Shown in pieces: positions 1-8,782 of a stretch of 64,000 nucleotides of DNA (its first letter is position 1; each line of letters begins with the position of its first letter). The notes beneath the pieces are model-generated. The model ran no database searches. It was not told the DNA's origin and saw only the letters and a program-made list of their open reading frames with translations. Origin of the DNA: NIOZ-UU13 sp035528395. GTDB taxonomy: Bacteria > Planctomycetota > Phycisphaerae > Sedimentisphaerales > Anaerobacaceae. The position numbers and the translations under genes were made by a program. Where the stretch lies: assembly GCA_035528395.1 (NCBI GenBank), contig DATKYR010000218.1:62001-126000 (forward strand), given 5' to 3'.

Positions 1-719
1 TGGCGATACTGATGCCGGCACTGCAGCGGGTGAAAAAGCAGGCAAGGGGAATTATTTGTAAAGCCAACCTGAAGGAGTATGGGATGGGGGCGAGGATGTA
101 CTTGGACGATAATGATGGCGCTTTTCCTTATTCATTCACCTGGCTCTGCAAAGATTTTGGTTTCGTCGGGTGTGGATGGCACGATGCGAGCAAGAATCTT
201 GTAAATAACCCGGACCGTGCCGGCGAACTCTGGCCATATCTGAAGAACAAAGAAGTTCACATGTGTCCGGAATTCTACGTTGTTGCCAGAATGGAGGGCT
301 GCAACAGTTGTGACGGCGTGACAATTCCCATCGAACCTCAATATAGTTACTGTATGAATTCCTACCTCAACGGTGACGCATGGGGTGCGGTGCCTGCAGA
401 ATTTCGTGGCAGCTACGAGAAAGTTCGGAATGAGTCCCAGGTAAAGAACCCGCAGCGTGTATTTTTCTTCTCTGAGGAGAATCCGTTTCCTATTCCGGGC
501 CTTAGCGGCGCAGGAACCAATGACAACAATTTACGTTCCACACCTCCCGGTAACACTGATTGCTTCGCCACCTTCCATAATGCTCCGGGCGGGGACCTGG
601 AGATGGGCTATGCCAATGCGGTTTTTGTTGACGCGCATGTCGAACAGGTCTCAGCACGTCCGAGGCCCAATACTTTTATATTAAGCTGGCCATGCGGACC
701 ACCCATTCCGAACTGGTAA
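1..719 (+). CDS. Prepilin-type N-terminal cleavage/methylation protein, 5'-truncated by window edge
   Basis: The reading frame is open from the first base (first whole codon at 3) and reads AILMPAL, which is the end of the hydrophobic prepilin helix. The real start therefore lies outside the window and the ATG at 12 is internal. The rest resembles the type II secretion pseudopilin-like proteins abundant in planctomycetes: a polar segment (ANLKEYGMGARMYLDDNDG) and a C-terminal FHNAPGG...FVDAHVEQV stretch, a variant of the H-X9-DG motif. It is a close paralogue of the next gene and ends with nearly the same tail (PNTFILSWP). Such proteins are expected to be membrane-anchored by the uncut helix or assembled after prepilin processing; the substrate or function is not known. 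Confidence 0.85.
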   Translation, partial: AILMPALQRVKKQARGIICKANLKEYGMGARMYLDDNDGAFPYSFTWLCKDFGFVGCGWHDASKNLVNNPDRAGELWPYLKNKEVHMCPEFYVVARMEGCNSCDGVTIPIEPQYSYCMNSYLNGDAWGAVPAEFRGSYEKVRNESQVKNPQRVFFFSEENPFPIPGLSGAGTNDNNLRSTPPGNTDCFATFHNAPGGDLEMGYANAVFVDAHVEQVSARPRPNTFILSWPCGPPIPNW

Positions 720-826
720 GATATAACGCCATTCGCAAACGAGGCGGCTTTACGCCGTTAGTGGGACCCCGCCCTGCGGGAACCCAAATATGAATTCCCA
801 ATCGGGGAAGGAGAAGGGGAACTATT

Positions 827-1609
827 ATGCTCAAACGAAAGGGTTTTACGTTAATAGAGCTTCTGGTGGTGATTGCCATTATCGCAATACTGATGGCGAT
901 ACTGATGCCGGCCCTGAAGCGGGCGAAAATGCAGGTAAGGGGAATTCTCTGCAAAGCCAACCTGAATCAGTATGGCCTAGCGGCGAGGATGTACTTGGAC
1001 GATAATGATGGCGGTTTTCCTTATTCATTCACCTGGCTCTACAAAGATGGTGGCAGGAACCACCGATGGCACGATGGAAGTGATAGTGTTAACCTTAACC
1101 TACACCCGGAACTTGGCGGCGAGATGTGGCCATATCTTAAAGACAAAGATATTCACATGTGTCCGGAATTCAACATTGTTGCCAGAATGGTGGGAGGCCA
1201 TTCCAATGAGTCAATTCCCTTCGATCCTCAATATAGCTACTGTATGAATTCCTACCTCAACGGTGACGCATGGGGGGCGGTGCCTGCACAATATCGTACC
1301 AACATGGAGAAAATTCGGAAGGAGTCCCAGGTAAAGAACCCGCAGCGTGTGTTTTTCTTCTCTGAGGAGAATACGTGGGCTATTCCGGGCCTTAGCAGCG
1401 CTGCAGTGAATGACAACAATTTACGTTCCACACCTCCCGGTAACACTGATTGCTTCGCTACCTACCATAGTCCTCCGGGCGGGGACCTGGACATGGGTTA
1501 TGCCTATGCGGTGTTTGTAGACAGTCATGTCGAACAGGTCTCAGCACGTCCGAGGCCCAATACTTTTATATTAAGCTGGCCGAGCGGACCACCAATACCG
1601 GATTGGTAA
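827..1609 (+). CDS. Prepilin-type N-terminal cleavage/methylation domain protein
   Basis: A 260-residue protein starting MLKRKGFTLIELLVVIAII, the canonical class III signal: a short basic head, G-F-T-L-x-E around residues 6-11, then a hydrophobic helix to about residue 30. A clear ribosome site (GGAAGGAGAAGGGG) precedes the ATG. Residues 31-60 hold the conserved ANLNQYGLAARMYLDDNDGG segment, and the C-terminus has YHSPPGG...FVDSHVEQV, an H-X9-DG-like motif with D-S. The family is very numerous in Planctomycetota; its members probably enter the periplasm or cell surface through type II/pilin-like machinery. It is the second member of a tandem pair with the truncated gene to its left, so they arose by recent duplication. 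No specific function can be assigned. Confidence 0.88.
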   Translation: MLKRKGFTLIELLVVIAIIAILMAILMPALKRAKMQVRGILCKANLNQYGLAARMYLDDNDGGFPYSFTWLYKDGGRNHRWHDGSDSVNLNLHPELGGEMWPYLKDKDIHMCPEFNIVARMVGGHSNESIPFDPQYSYCMNSYLNGDAWGAVPAQYRTNMEKIRKESQVKNPQRVFFFSEENTWAIPGLSSAAVNDNNLRSTPPGNTDCFATYHSPPGGDLDMGYAYAVFVDSHVEQVSARPRPNTFILSWPSGPPIPDW

Positions 1610-1680
1610 GATTTAGCGCTATGCGCAGGCGAGGCGGTTTTACGCCGTTAGAAATATGAATTCCCAATTGGGAAAGGGAA

Positions 1681-1860
1681 AGATTTTTAACGGCTTTTAC
1701 AAACAGCCTTTTTATGGATTGGTCCGTCAGAAAGATAGGCTTCAAGGCCGAAGGTTTTGGGGGTGGTGAATGCAGGAGAAGCCATCCACAAGCTGCGCTT
1801 GAGGCTGCCACCTTTAAAATCTATCAAATCAAATTTAACAGACTACGAGTGTGCACTTAA
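1681..1860 (+). pseudogene. C-terminal remnant of another prepilin-like gene
   Basis: In the frame starting at 1681, bases 1699-1746 encode TNSLFMDWSVRKIGFK. This matches the C-terminal block of the intact minus-strand prepilin-like protein at 6 kb (TNCLFMDSSVRTVGLK). The frame continues without similarity to a TAA at 1858-1860. No start, helix or central region is present, so this is a 3' fragment left after a deletion or recombination next to the tandem pair. The match is short but sits on the family's most conserved motif. Confidence 0.6.
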
Positions 1861-1874
1861 AGGGTACCACCGCG

Positions 1875-4247
1875 TTATTTCCTGATTTTTACAGGCTCTT
1901 TAGCTTTTTTTCTTCCGAGGATTTCGTCGGCTTCTTCCCATGTTTCAGGCGGCCATTGGCCGGTTGACTGCAACTGCTTTAGATGGTCCAGCTCCTTGAT
2001 GCTGATTATGGTTCTGCATTTCGGGAACCTGCCGCAGCCTAAGAAGGGGCCTTTCTTGCTCTGCCTGATTACCAGCTCGCCGTCTTTGCATTTGTAGCAC
2101 TTTATTCCGGTGGGTTCCGGCGGCGGCTTTGGCGGCAGGACGTTGCCCTGCTTATCAATTTTGAGAGTTGTTTTGCAGTCCGGATAGCCGCTGCATCCGA
2201 GGAATGGGCCGAATCGGCCGTTTTTATGCACCATCGGCTTACCGCAGACGTGGCATTTATGCTCGCTTACCTTTTCTTCGAGCATCTTGCCTTCTTTGTC
2301 ACAGGGACAGGCAAATTTGCACTCCGGATACGTCGAACAGCTCAGGAACTTGCCGTTTTTGCCGAATCTGTAAGCAAGCTGCTGGCCGCACTTCGGACAT
2401 TCATATTCGCTGGGGGTCATTTCGGCTTTGGCGTGTTTCATCTCTGTCTGTGCCGTCTCAAGGCTCTGCTTGAATGGATGGTAGAAGTCTTTTAAAACAG
2501 TGAGCCAGTCCAGATGCTGCTCTTCTATCTGATCGAGCTGCTCCTCCATATATCGGGTAAAGGCGATGTCCATTATTTTCGGGAAATACTCGTTGAGCTT
2601 GTCCGTAACAACCTCACCGATGTCGGTGGCGAAGAATCTTTTGTCCTGCTTCTCGGCATAACCACGGTCCTGTATCGTGGATATTATCGCGGCGTATGTG
2701 CTTGGTCTGCCGACACCTTCTTTTTCGAGTGCCTTTACAAGGGACGCTTCGGTATATCGGGCCGGTGGTTTTGTGAAATGCTGCTCGGCCTTGATATCAA
2801 CCGCCTCTAATTTTTGGTCTGTTTCCATTGGCGGCAATTGCTGTTCGTTTGAGCCGGTCAGCCAGATTTTTGTAAAGCCGTCAAAGAGCAGTATTCGCCC
2901 CGTGCTTTTATACCGGCATTGACCCAGTGACGTCTGGGCTGTGATATTCAGATTTGTTACGTTATATTTGGCCGGTTCCATCTGGCAGGCAACAAACCGG
3001 CGCCAGATAAGGTCATAGAGCTTGAACTGCTGGTCGGTAAGGAACGGCTTTATATCAACGGGTGTAAGGTCAACGTCGGTCGGACGTACGGCTTCATGAG
3101 CCTGTTGAGCGGCCTTTTTGGAGGCATAAATCTTCGGCTTTGCAGGAAGGTAATCCTGACCGAGGTGCATACTGATATAATTTCGCACCTCTTTAATAGC
3201 TTCATCAGAAAGGTGTGTGCTGTCCGTTCTCATATACGTAATAAGGCCCAGAGAGCCCATCGAGCCCAGGTCGATGCCCTCGTACAACTGCTGGGCCATA
3301 GCCATGGTCTTTTTCGCAGTAAAGCCTAAGCGATTTGCGGCGGCCTGCTGCATTGTCGAAGTTATAAAGGGAGCCGAAGGGCGTGAAACGGATTCCTTCT
3401 TTTCTATGTCTGCTATCTTAAAATCCGCCCCTTTCAGTGCCTCATATAGCCGGCCTGCCTGTTCCTGATTGGATGCCTCGAACTTTTCATCGTTAACCTT
3501 GTACAGCTCGGCCTTAAAGGCGTTGTGCTTGATGAGCCATTTATTCTGTTTGGCGATTGTGGGGGGATTGTCGTCTTCAGATTTTGGCGTAACAAAATCA
3601 AGCCATTCCGGGCCATAGTTCCTTTGCAGGTCGGTTGTGAACACGGCCGGTATAAGCCAGTACTCGACAGGCTCGAACTGGCGAATTTCTCTTTCTTTTT
3701 CGACGACCATTTTAACGGCCACGGACTGGACGCGTCCGGCCGATAAACCGCGCGTAACTTTTTTCCACAGCAGCGGGCTTATCTGATAGCCGACGATTCT
3801 GTCGAGGATCCGCCGGGCCTGCTGGGCCATCACCTTGTCCATATTGAGCTTGCCCGGCTCGGCGAAAGCACCCTTTATGGTCGCTTGGGTTATGGCGTTG
3901 AATATCACGCGGTACGTTTTTTCTTCAGGTACGCCAAGAATTTCCGCAAGGTGCCAGGCGATTGCCTCGCCCTCACGGTCAAGGTCGGTGGCCAGATACA
4001 GCTTGTCGCAATTTTTTGCCGCTGCTTTCAGCGATATGACGGTGCGTTTCTTGCCGGGCATTATCTCGTAAGTCGGCTCGAAATTATTTTCTATATCGAC
4101 GTTGAGACCCTTTGAGGGCAGGTCCCGTACGTGTCCCATTGATGCCTTTACCTCGAAGTCCGGGCCAAGATACCTATTTATGGTCTTTGCCTTTGCAGGT
4201 GATTCGACAATTACTAAAGATTTTTTAGAAGAGCTCGATTTTGCCAT
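1875..4247 (-). CDS. topA: DNA topoisomerase I (type IA)
   Basis: Relaxes negatively supercoiled DNA by cutting and passing one strand through a 5'-phosphotyrosine intermediate. Seen in the 790 residues: a TOPRIM domain at the N-terminus with the conserved Glu in VESPAKA (residues 14-20) and the acidic ATDLDREGE cluster (86-94); GRVQS at 171-175; and the catalytic tyrosine in GLITYMRTDST (Tyr about 338). The C-terminus carries three C4 zinc ribbons, starting with YECPKCG, HKCHVCG and IKCYKCK, which bind single-stranded DNA. Length and domain order are typical for bacterial TopA. The ribosome site is weak. It follows the sulfatase gene on the same strand after 185 bp and is probably expressed on its own. 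Confidence 0.97.
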   Translation of the reverse strand: MAKSSSSKKSLVIVESPAKAKTINRYLGPDFEVKASMGHVRDLPSKGLNVDIENNFEPTYEIMPGKKRTVISLKAAAKNCDKLYLATDLDREGEAIAWHLAEILGVPEEKTYRVIFNAITQATIKGAFAEPGKLNMDKVMAQQARRILDRIVGYQISPLLWKKVTRGLSAGRVQSVAVKMVVEKEREIRQFEPVEYWLIPAVFTTDLQRNYGPEWLDFVTPKSEDDNPPTIAKQNKWLIKHNAFKAELYKVNDEKFEASNQEQAGRLYEALKGADFKIADIEKKESVSRPSAPFITSTMQQAAANRLGFTAKKTMAMAQQLYEGIDLGSMGSLGLITYMRTDSTHLSDEAIKEVRNYISMHLGQDYLPAKPKIYASKKAAQQAHEAVRPTDVDLTPVDIKPFLTDQQFKLYDLIWRRFVACQMEPAKYNVTNLNITAQTSLGQCRYKSTGRILLFDGFTKIWLTGSNEQQLPPMETDQKLEAVDIKAEQHFTKPPARYTEASLVKALEKEGVGRPSTYAAIISTIQDRGYAEKQDKRFFATDIGEVVTDKLNEYFPKIMDIAFTRYMEEQLDQIEEQHLDWLTVLKDFYHPFKQSLETAQTEMKHAKAEMTPSEYECPKCGQQLAYRFGKNGKFLSCSTYPECKFACPCDKEGKMLEEKVSEHKCHVCGKPMVHKNGRFGPFLGCSGYPDCKTTLKIDKQGNVLPPKPPPEPTGIKCYKCKDGELVIRQSKKGPFLGCGRFPKCRTIISIKELDHLKQLQSTGQWPPETWEEADEILGRKKAKEPVKIRK

Positions 4248-4432
4248 AATAAAACTTAGTCGATTGCAGTTTATAGTTGCGATTCACTAAACATGAACCA
4301 GTTATCGGTGATTTTCACAACAATATTTAAAAAAGGACAAATATAGATGAACAGCGGAAATGTCAAGAGAAAACAAGTTAAATCCCTAAAACTACAAACT
4401 GAGGCGTTAAATACAGCTAATCTCTTTGGGCT

Positions 4433-5956
4433 TTATCTAATTTTTTCGTCCGGCAGTTCTGTTTTTATTCCTAAATATAGCGGCATTTCGTCCGGCAATG
4501 CCCCTGTCTGAGCCATCAGCCGGTGAAGTTCAGCTTTTAGTTCCTTTATTTTATGAGCATATTTCGGGTCGTCGATTAAATTTTTGGTTTCGAGCGGGTC
4601 GCTCTTCAAATTATAAAGTTCCGCTTTGTACAGGTCCGGTTTGTCGTCACCGTTGGGATAGTGGACATATTTCCACTCATCCGTTCGTACGCCGCGAACG
4701 TTGGGTGTGTATGGAAATTGCTTTTCATAGTTATACGAGTAATACAACGACTTGCGCCAGTCGCTTGTACGGCCGGCCAGCAGGTTCTTCCAGGATCTTC
4801 CGTGAATGTTCTCAAGTGGTTCGGCGCCGCAGATATCGAGAATGCTCGGTGCCAGGTCAACGTTCATAACCATTTTGTCTATGACAATGCCCGGCCGAAT
4901 AAGCCCTGGATATCTGACTAACAATGGCACTCGGATGCTCGGTTCGTGCATTGTCCGCTTGTCGGTCATTCCGTGTTCGCCCAAAAAGAAGCCGTTATCA
5001 CTAATGAAAACAAGGATGGTATTGTCCAACCGGCCAAGCTCTTTGAGTGTCTGGTAAATCCTGCCTACGCTGTCATCCACGGACTTAATCGTGGCTGTAT
5101 AGGCCCGGACAAACTCGGCGAACTTCAATACACTTTCTGCACTGGTGTCGGGGAAGTCTTTACGAAATCCGAATATCGGGCCGTATATGCCGTGCCAGGT
5201 ATTCAGCCTCTCCTTGATCCATTTGGGTTTGTCTTCAAGATTAAACGCCGTCCGGGGGTAACGTATCTCAACGTCATCGTAAATGTTTTCGTATTTCTTT
5301 TCCGGCATAAACGGCGTATGTGGTGCTTTATGTCCCATTATCAACAGAAACGGCTTGTTGTGTTCCTGCTTGAGCCAATCGACCGCCATGTCGGTTACGC
5401 GGTGGGTGTAGTAGCCCTTTTTGACCATTCGCGTTCCGTTAACGTTGAAAGTTGTGTCGTAGTATGTGCCCTGGCCTTTGTGAGTAATCCAATAGTCGAA
5501 ACCGGGGCGGCGCTCGTCGCTTTGTTCGCCCATGTGCCACTTGCCTATGTAGGCCGTCTCGTAGCCGCTTTGCTGAAAGCGGAGCGGGTAGCTCGGCAGG
5601 TCGGCGGGATAATCGGTAAAGTTGTTCGTTACATTGTGGGCGTGGGCATAAAGCCCTGACAGAAACGATGCCCGGCTGGGAGAGCACAGTGATGTGGTAA
5701 CGAACATATTGGCAAATCGTGCGCCTTCTTTGGCGATGCGGTCCATGTTCGGCGTTTTTAGAAAAGGATGACCTTCGCAGCTCATACAGTCCCATCGCTG
5801 GTCATCGGTCATTATGACCACTACATTGGGTCGGCTGGTCTTGCCTGAAGTGCGTTGCTTTTGCTGGTTGGGCTGGCTGCATCCCTGGCCCAAAGTTAGT
5901 GACGTAGCCGCCATTACAGAATCCTTTAGGAAACTTCTGCGATTTATGCTGCTCAT
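4433..5956 (-). CDS. Tat-exported sulfatase (arylsulfatase family)
   Basis: A 507-residue sulfatase predicted to remove sulfate esters, probably from sulfated polysaccharide. The N-terminus has a twin-arginine motif (NRRSFLK, residues 5-11), a hydrophobic stretch and a lipobox-like LGQGC, so it may be a Tat-exported lipoprotein. The metal-binding NVVVIMTDDQRWD follows at 44-56. The sulfatase signature CSPSRASFLSG starts at Cys91, the residue converted to formylglycine. Other family motifs are GKWHMG and ISDNGFFLGEHG. The start is supported by an AAGGA site 8 nt upstream. The central sequence is most like the iduronate-2-sulfatase/choline-sulfatase-type branch, but the substrate cannot be read from sequence. 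No sulfatase-maturating enzyme is encoded nearby. Confidence 0.93.
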   Translation of the reverse strand: MSSINRRSFLKDSVMAATSLTLGQGCSQPNQQKQRTSGKTSRPNVVVIMTDDQRWDCMSCEGHPFLKTPNMDRIAKEGARFANMFVTTSLCSPSRASFLSGLYAHAHNVTNNFTDYPADLPSYPLRFQQSGYETAYIGKWHMGEQSDERRPGFDYWITHKGQGTYYDTTFNVNGTRMVKKGYYTHRVTDMAVDWLKQEHNKPFLLIMGHKAPHTPFMPEKKYENIYDDVEIRYPRTAFNLEDKPKWIKERLNTWHGIYGPIFGFRKDFPDTSAESVLKFAEFVRAYTATIKSVDDSVGRIYQTLKELGRLDNTILVFISDNGFFLGEHGMTDKRTMHEPSIRVPLLVRYPGLIRPGIVIDKMVMNVDLAPSILDICGAEPLENIHGRSWKNLLAGRTSDWRKSLYYSYNYEKQFPYTPNVRGVRTDEWKYVHYPNGDDKPDLYKAELYNLKSDPLETKNLIDDPKYAHKIKELKAELHRLMAQTGALPDEMPLYLGIKTELPDEKIR

Positions 5957-5998
5957 AATATATCCTTTTATTGAAGTCTTATCGCACGACGGTTATTG

Positions 5999-6760
5999 TT
6001 AATAGTCTCTAAATCCCTCCATCCAATCCGGCCATACCGGTTGTGGAATGTGGTCTTTGGTCCAGGGCCCGTCAACATCGAAATTTCGATGCCATTTTAA
6101 CTTCCATAACTCCTTAAGCCCCACCGTTCTGACGGACGAATCCATGAAAAGGCAGTTTGTCACTCCCTTGCCGTGGCGGTTTATGCAGAAATTTTTCATT
6201 TGTTGCGTTAGCATGATTCCCAGGGGCGGCGCACCGTTAGATTCCGGCGGTGTAGAGGTATGGTCTGGCCAGCCTGTAATCCCCCGGCAATCCAGAAACA
6301 CCGGTACATTTTCTGCACCGCTGACACCGGCTTTCCTCCAGTAAAGCTCGTCCTTGAAGACACCGCCGGGGTCCGCATTACAGACCCACCCACTGAGACC
6401 ATAACTGCCGTAATCACCTTCCGGGTCTTCCCAGGCGGCAAAGACTCCCTGTCCGCCCTTATCGGCTGTTTTGGTGGCTAATGGGCAGCAGGTCAGCCCC
6501 CCTATCTTGCGGTGGAACGGCTCCAGAATCTCTATCCAGTCGTTCCACCAGCCATCCACCATGCCTCTAAAGAAACGGCCATCGTTATCGTCGGTGTATG
6601 CAGCAAGAATAAGGCCCCAGTGTTTTAGATTGGCCTGACAGGCTACTATTTTTGCCTGTCGCCTTGCTCCTGATAAAACCGGTATCAATATCGCTATCAA
6701 TAGCGCAATAATCGCTATCACCACCAAAAGTTCTATTAGTGTAAATCCCCTTTTGGGCAT
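5999..6760 (-). CDS. Prepilin-type N-terminal cleavage/methylation domain protein
   Basis: The protein begins MPKRGFTLIELLVVIAIIALLIAIL, a class III prepilin signal and transmembrane helix, followed by the usual CQANLKHWGLILAAYTDDNDGRF block. The C-terminus has RHGKGVTNCLFMDSSVRTVGLKELW, an H-X10-D-S version of the H-X9-DG motif. The open frame extends 13 codons further upstream (to 6799), but the internal ATG at 6760 places the basic head directly before the helix as in relatives; neither start has a strong ribosome site. It is separated by 42 bp from the sulfatase start and lies on the same strand, so the two may be co-transcribed; such pairs of pilin-like proteins and sulfatases are common in Planctomycetota. 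Function unknown. Confidence 0.87.
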   Translation of the reverse strand: MPKRGFTLIELLVVIAIIALLIAILIPVLSGARRQAKIVACQANLKHWGLILAAYTDDNDGRFFRGMVDGWWNDWIEILEPFHRKIGGLTCCPLATKTADKGGQGVFAAWEDPEGDYGSYGLSGWVCNADPGGVFKDELYWRKAGVSGAENVPVFLDCRGITGWPDHTSTPPESNGAPPLGIMLTQQMKNFCINRHGKGVTNCLFMDSSVRTVGLKELWKLKWHRNFDVDGPWTKDHIPQPVWPDWMEGFRDY

Positions 6761-6857
6761 AATGATATATTTTTTTTCTTTGAAGTTCTGTCTTTTCATT
6801 TTTCAGCTTCATTCATAAATGGTTTTTGGAATTGCTCGCTTCCATAATGTTGTCTCG

Positions 6858-7481
6858 TTAGGACATCAACTGTGTGAGCAAAGGTTTAAATTTTCTGATT
6901 GCATTGCCGCGGTGCGAGATTGCGTTTTTTTCCTCGGCGGTTAACTGAGCTACGGTTTTGTTCAAATGCGGCACAAAAAAAATCGGGTCGTAACCAAAAC
7001 CATTTTTTCCGATTTCTTTATTGGTTATAAGACCTTCCAGTGTCCCTTCGGTCTCGATTAAGATTTGTTCGGGGCTTGCCAGACACAGACAGCAAATAAA
7101 TCTTGCTGTCCTTTTTTCCTGGGGGACATCTTTAAGAAGCTCCAAGGCCTTTGCAATGTTCCGATGGTCGATCAGAGTCCCATCATCGTTTATTGATTTC
7201 TCACCGGAGAACCTTGCAGATTTCACGCCCGGCTCACCGCCGAGTGCATCAATCACCAGGCCTGAGTCGTCGGCGATAGTCCAGAGCCCTGTTGCCCCGG
7301 CATGACCGAGGGCTTTTTTGCGAGCATTTTCCGCAAAAGTAAGGCCGTCTTCTTCAATCTCGTCTATATTCGGGAAATCCGATAAGCTGACCCATTCGAT
7401 CCGGCCTCCCAGCATTTGCTTTATCTCTGCCAATTTCCCCGGATTCGTGCTGGCAACAAGTATCCTTTTGTGAATAGACAT
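6858..7481 (-). CDS. rdgB: XTP/dITP pyrophosphatase (RdgB/HAM1 family)
   Basis: Hydrolyses non-canonical purine nucleoside triphosphates (XTP, dITP, ITP) to monophosphate and pyrophosphate, keeping them out of DNA and RNA. Seen: the N-terminal nucleotide-binding loop ILVASTNPGKLAEIK (S/T-N-x-x-K signature), TIADDSGLVIDALGG with the catalytic acidic residues, GVKSARFSGE, GYDPIFFVP and the C-terminal SHRGNAIRKF. The 207-residue length is normal. It starts 18 bp after the stop of the small unknown gene upstream, so the two probably form one transcript. Confidence 0.96.
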   Translation of the reverse strand: MSIHKRILVASTNPGKLAEIKQMLGGRIEWVSLSDFPNIDEIEEDGLTFAENARKKALGHAGATGLWTIADDSGLVIDALGGEPGVKSARFSGEKSINDDGTLIDHRNIAKALELLKDVPQEKRTARFICCLCLASPEQILIETEGTLEGLITNKEIGKNGFGYDPIFFVPHLNKTVAQLTAEEKNAISHRGNAIRKFKPLLTQLMS

Positions 7482-7499
7482 TTTACGAGATTTGCTCCA

Positions 7500-7787
7500 T
7501 CAATTCCAACGATACTGTACTTTCATCAACTCTTCGTTCAACATAGAAAGAAGGTCTGGGGCAATGCCGTTAGTAGCTTTCATCTTTAAATAATAATTGT
7601 TATCTAATCTTTCATGCATCACAAGGGCACTTAGCGAGCAGTTATACAAAATAACATCCTTCGCCTGCTCGCTGTCATAACCGTCTGCCAAAAGTCTTTT
7701 GAACAGGTAATCAAATGTAAACCTGTCAAATACTTCATAGTTCTCTCTGACATAACCTAATAACTCATCTTCCGTTTCGAAGTCCAT
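7500..7787 (-). CDS. Hypothetical protein, 95 residues, upstream of rdgB
   Basis: A small acidic protein without a recognisable domain: it begins MDFETEDELLGYVRENYEVFDRF and appears all-helical, with no signal peptide or membrane segment. A good ribosome site (AGAAGG, 7 nt before the ATG) and close spacing to rdgB (18 bp, same strand) support it as a real gene. I do not recognise it and propose no function. Confidence 0.7.
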   Translation of the reverse strand: MDFETEDELLGYVRENYEVFDRFTFDYLFKRLLADGYDSEQAKDVILYNCSLSALVMHERLDNNYYLKMKATNGIAPDLLSMLNEELMKVQYRWN

Positions 7788-7905
7788 GTCAAACCTTCTT
7801 CTCTTAACTCTTAACTAAATCTGCCGAACAGAAAACCCAATGAACCTTCACGAGTCCTTACGCGTCCAGATGCAGGATCATATTGCAGACGCTGCACATT
7901 TGGGC

Positions 7906-8538
7906 TCAACGTGGTATATTATCAAATTTATCAATGTATTCATTTATAGTAATTGGTTCAGAATCAGGTATTAATAGGGTGTATATTCCATTTTTTAATG
8001 AAACGTTAAATTTGATTTGTTTTGCCTTTTTGTCAGTACCAAATTTATCTTGATATTTCGCACAAAAAGTGTAGGGGAAAATAAAATATGCCCTTTCAGA
8101 AGATTCGTTTTTGCATATTAACACTATGTTTTGGTATTTTTTGTTAGGAAGTCCCAACCACCATCGATCTGGTTTACATTCAGAAGCATATGGAATTCCG
8201 ACTAATCCTCCTAAGTTGTCTTTGTATAATGGTCCTCTTTCCTCAGATAAAATTATACCTTTCTCTTTTGCTTCTTGTATAAAGATTATTCTTTCTTCTT
8301 TGCCGATCTGTTTATTTGATTTATTGGTATTCTGAGGGGTATCTATATTAAGTTTTACTTTTTGATCAAGAGAAATGACGGCTGTTTCAATTTCCCTGTA
8401 TTGTTTTTCAAGGCGTCCTATGAGGTCGAGATCTTTTGCAAAAGAAACAATGGTTTCTGTATTACTGTTTTTTAATGCATGCTCTATTTTTGTTTTTAAT
8501 ATTTCCTTTAAGCTTAGCATTTTATCAATAATATCCAT
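7906..8538 (-). CDS. Hypothetical AT-rich gene, N-terminal coiled coil
   Basis: A 210-residue protein of unknown function. The first about 75 residues are helical and charged (KMLSLKEILKTKIEHALKN...RLEKQYREIET), probably a coiled coil. A lysine-rich linker leads to a C-terminal domain from about residue 95 with aromatic-rich motifs (GIPYASECKPDRWWLGLP, AYFIFPYTFCAKYQDKFG). There is no signal peptide. I chose the ATG at 8538 because GGAG lies 7 nt upstream; the frame itself is open for ten more codons. The gene is clearly more AT-rich than its neighbours and has its own strong promoter, which suggests acquisition by transfer. A defence or DNA-processing role would be speculation. Confidence 0.72.
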   Translation of the reverse strand: MDIIDKMLSLKEILKTKIEHALKNSNTETIVSFAKDLDLIGRLEKQYREIETAVISLDQKVKLNIDTPQNTNKSNKQIGKEERIIFIQEAKEKGIILSEERGPLYKDNLGGLVGIPYASECKPDRWWLGLPNKKYQNIVLICKNESSERAYFIFPYTFCAKYQDKFGTDKKAKQIKFNVSLKNGIYTLLIPDSEPITINEYIDKFDNIPR

Positions 8539-8569
8539 GATTTGTTCTCCATATTGACTATAATACACA

Positions 8570-8617
8570 GTTATAAATAACTATAAGTTATTATAACTTA
8601 CAGTCAATGCAAGTCAA
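8570..8617 (-). promoter_or_regulatory. Sigma70-type promoter overlapped by an inverted repeat
   Basis: On the minus strand, TTGACT (8612-8617) and TATAAT (8590-8595) are separated by exactly 16 nt, a near-consensus promoter for the AT-rich gene at 7.9 kb. An imperfect inverted repeat at 8570-8597 (arms GTTATAAATAACT and AGTTATTATAAC, 3-nt spacer) covers the -10 box and the likely start site, the position of a repressor operator. A second TTGACT at 8602-8607 could give an overlapping promoter with TATAGT. Confidence 0.6.
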
Positions 8618-8782
8618 GTCTTTTTTTGCCAAAATTCAAAAATTTTTATCCTAACAGGTTGGGATGTATTAAGTTGTTACATAACTCTATTTTGTAGAAC
8701 AAGTTAGGTTAATTATCAAAATGTTTTATTTTTGGCATTTCTGAGTGCTATTAAGCAAAAAATCTGCCAGTTCGGGTTTTTT

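Larger units (their letters stand above)
1..1680 (+). repeat. Tandem gene duplication, unit about 890 bp
   Basis: The two prepilin-like genes and the spacers behind them match. ATGCCG of the pilin helix lies at 12 and again at 905, and the stops lie at 719 and 1609. Behind each stop is the same spacer (GAGGCGG-TTTACGCCGTTAG ... ATATGAATTCCCAAT). The second spacer lacks a short CCCCGCCCTGCGGG segment present in the first, and similarity stops near 1680, where the third unit is replaced by unrelated pilin-tail sequence. More copies may lie to the left of the window. Confidence 0.8.

Noticed and set aside
4946..5659. 237-codon plus-strand open frame
   Set aside because: It lies wholly inside the sulfatase gene on the other strand and has no start signal or family features.
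7021..7305. 94-codon plus-strand frame
   Set aside because: Antisense to rdgB without coding support.
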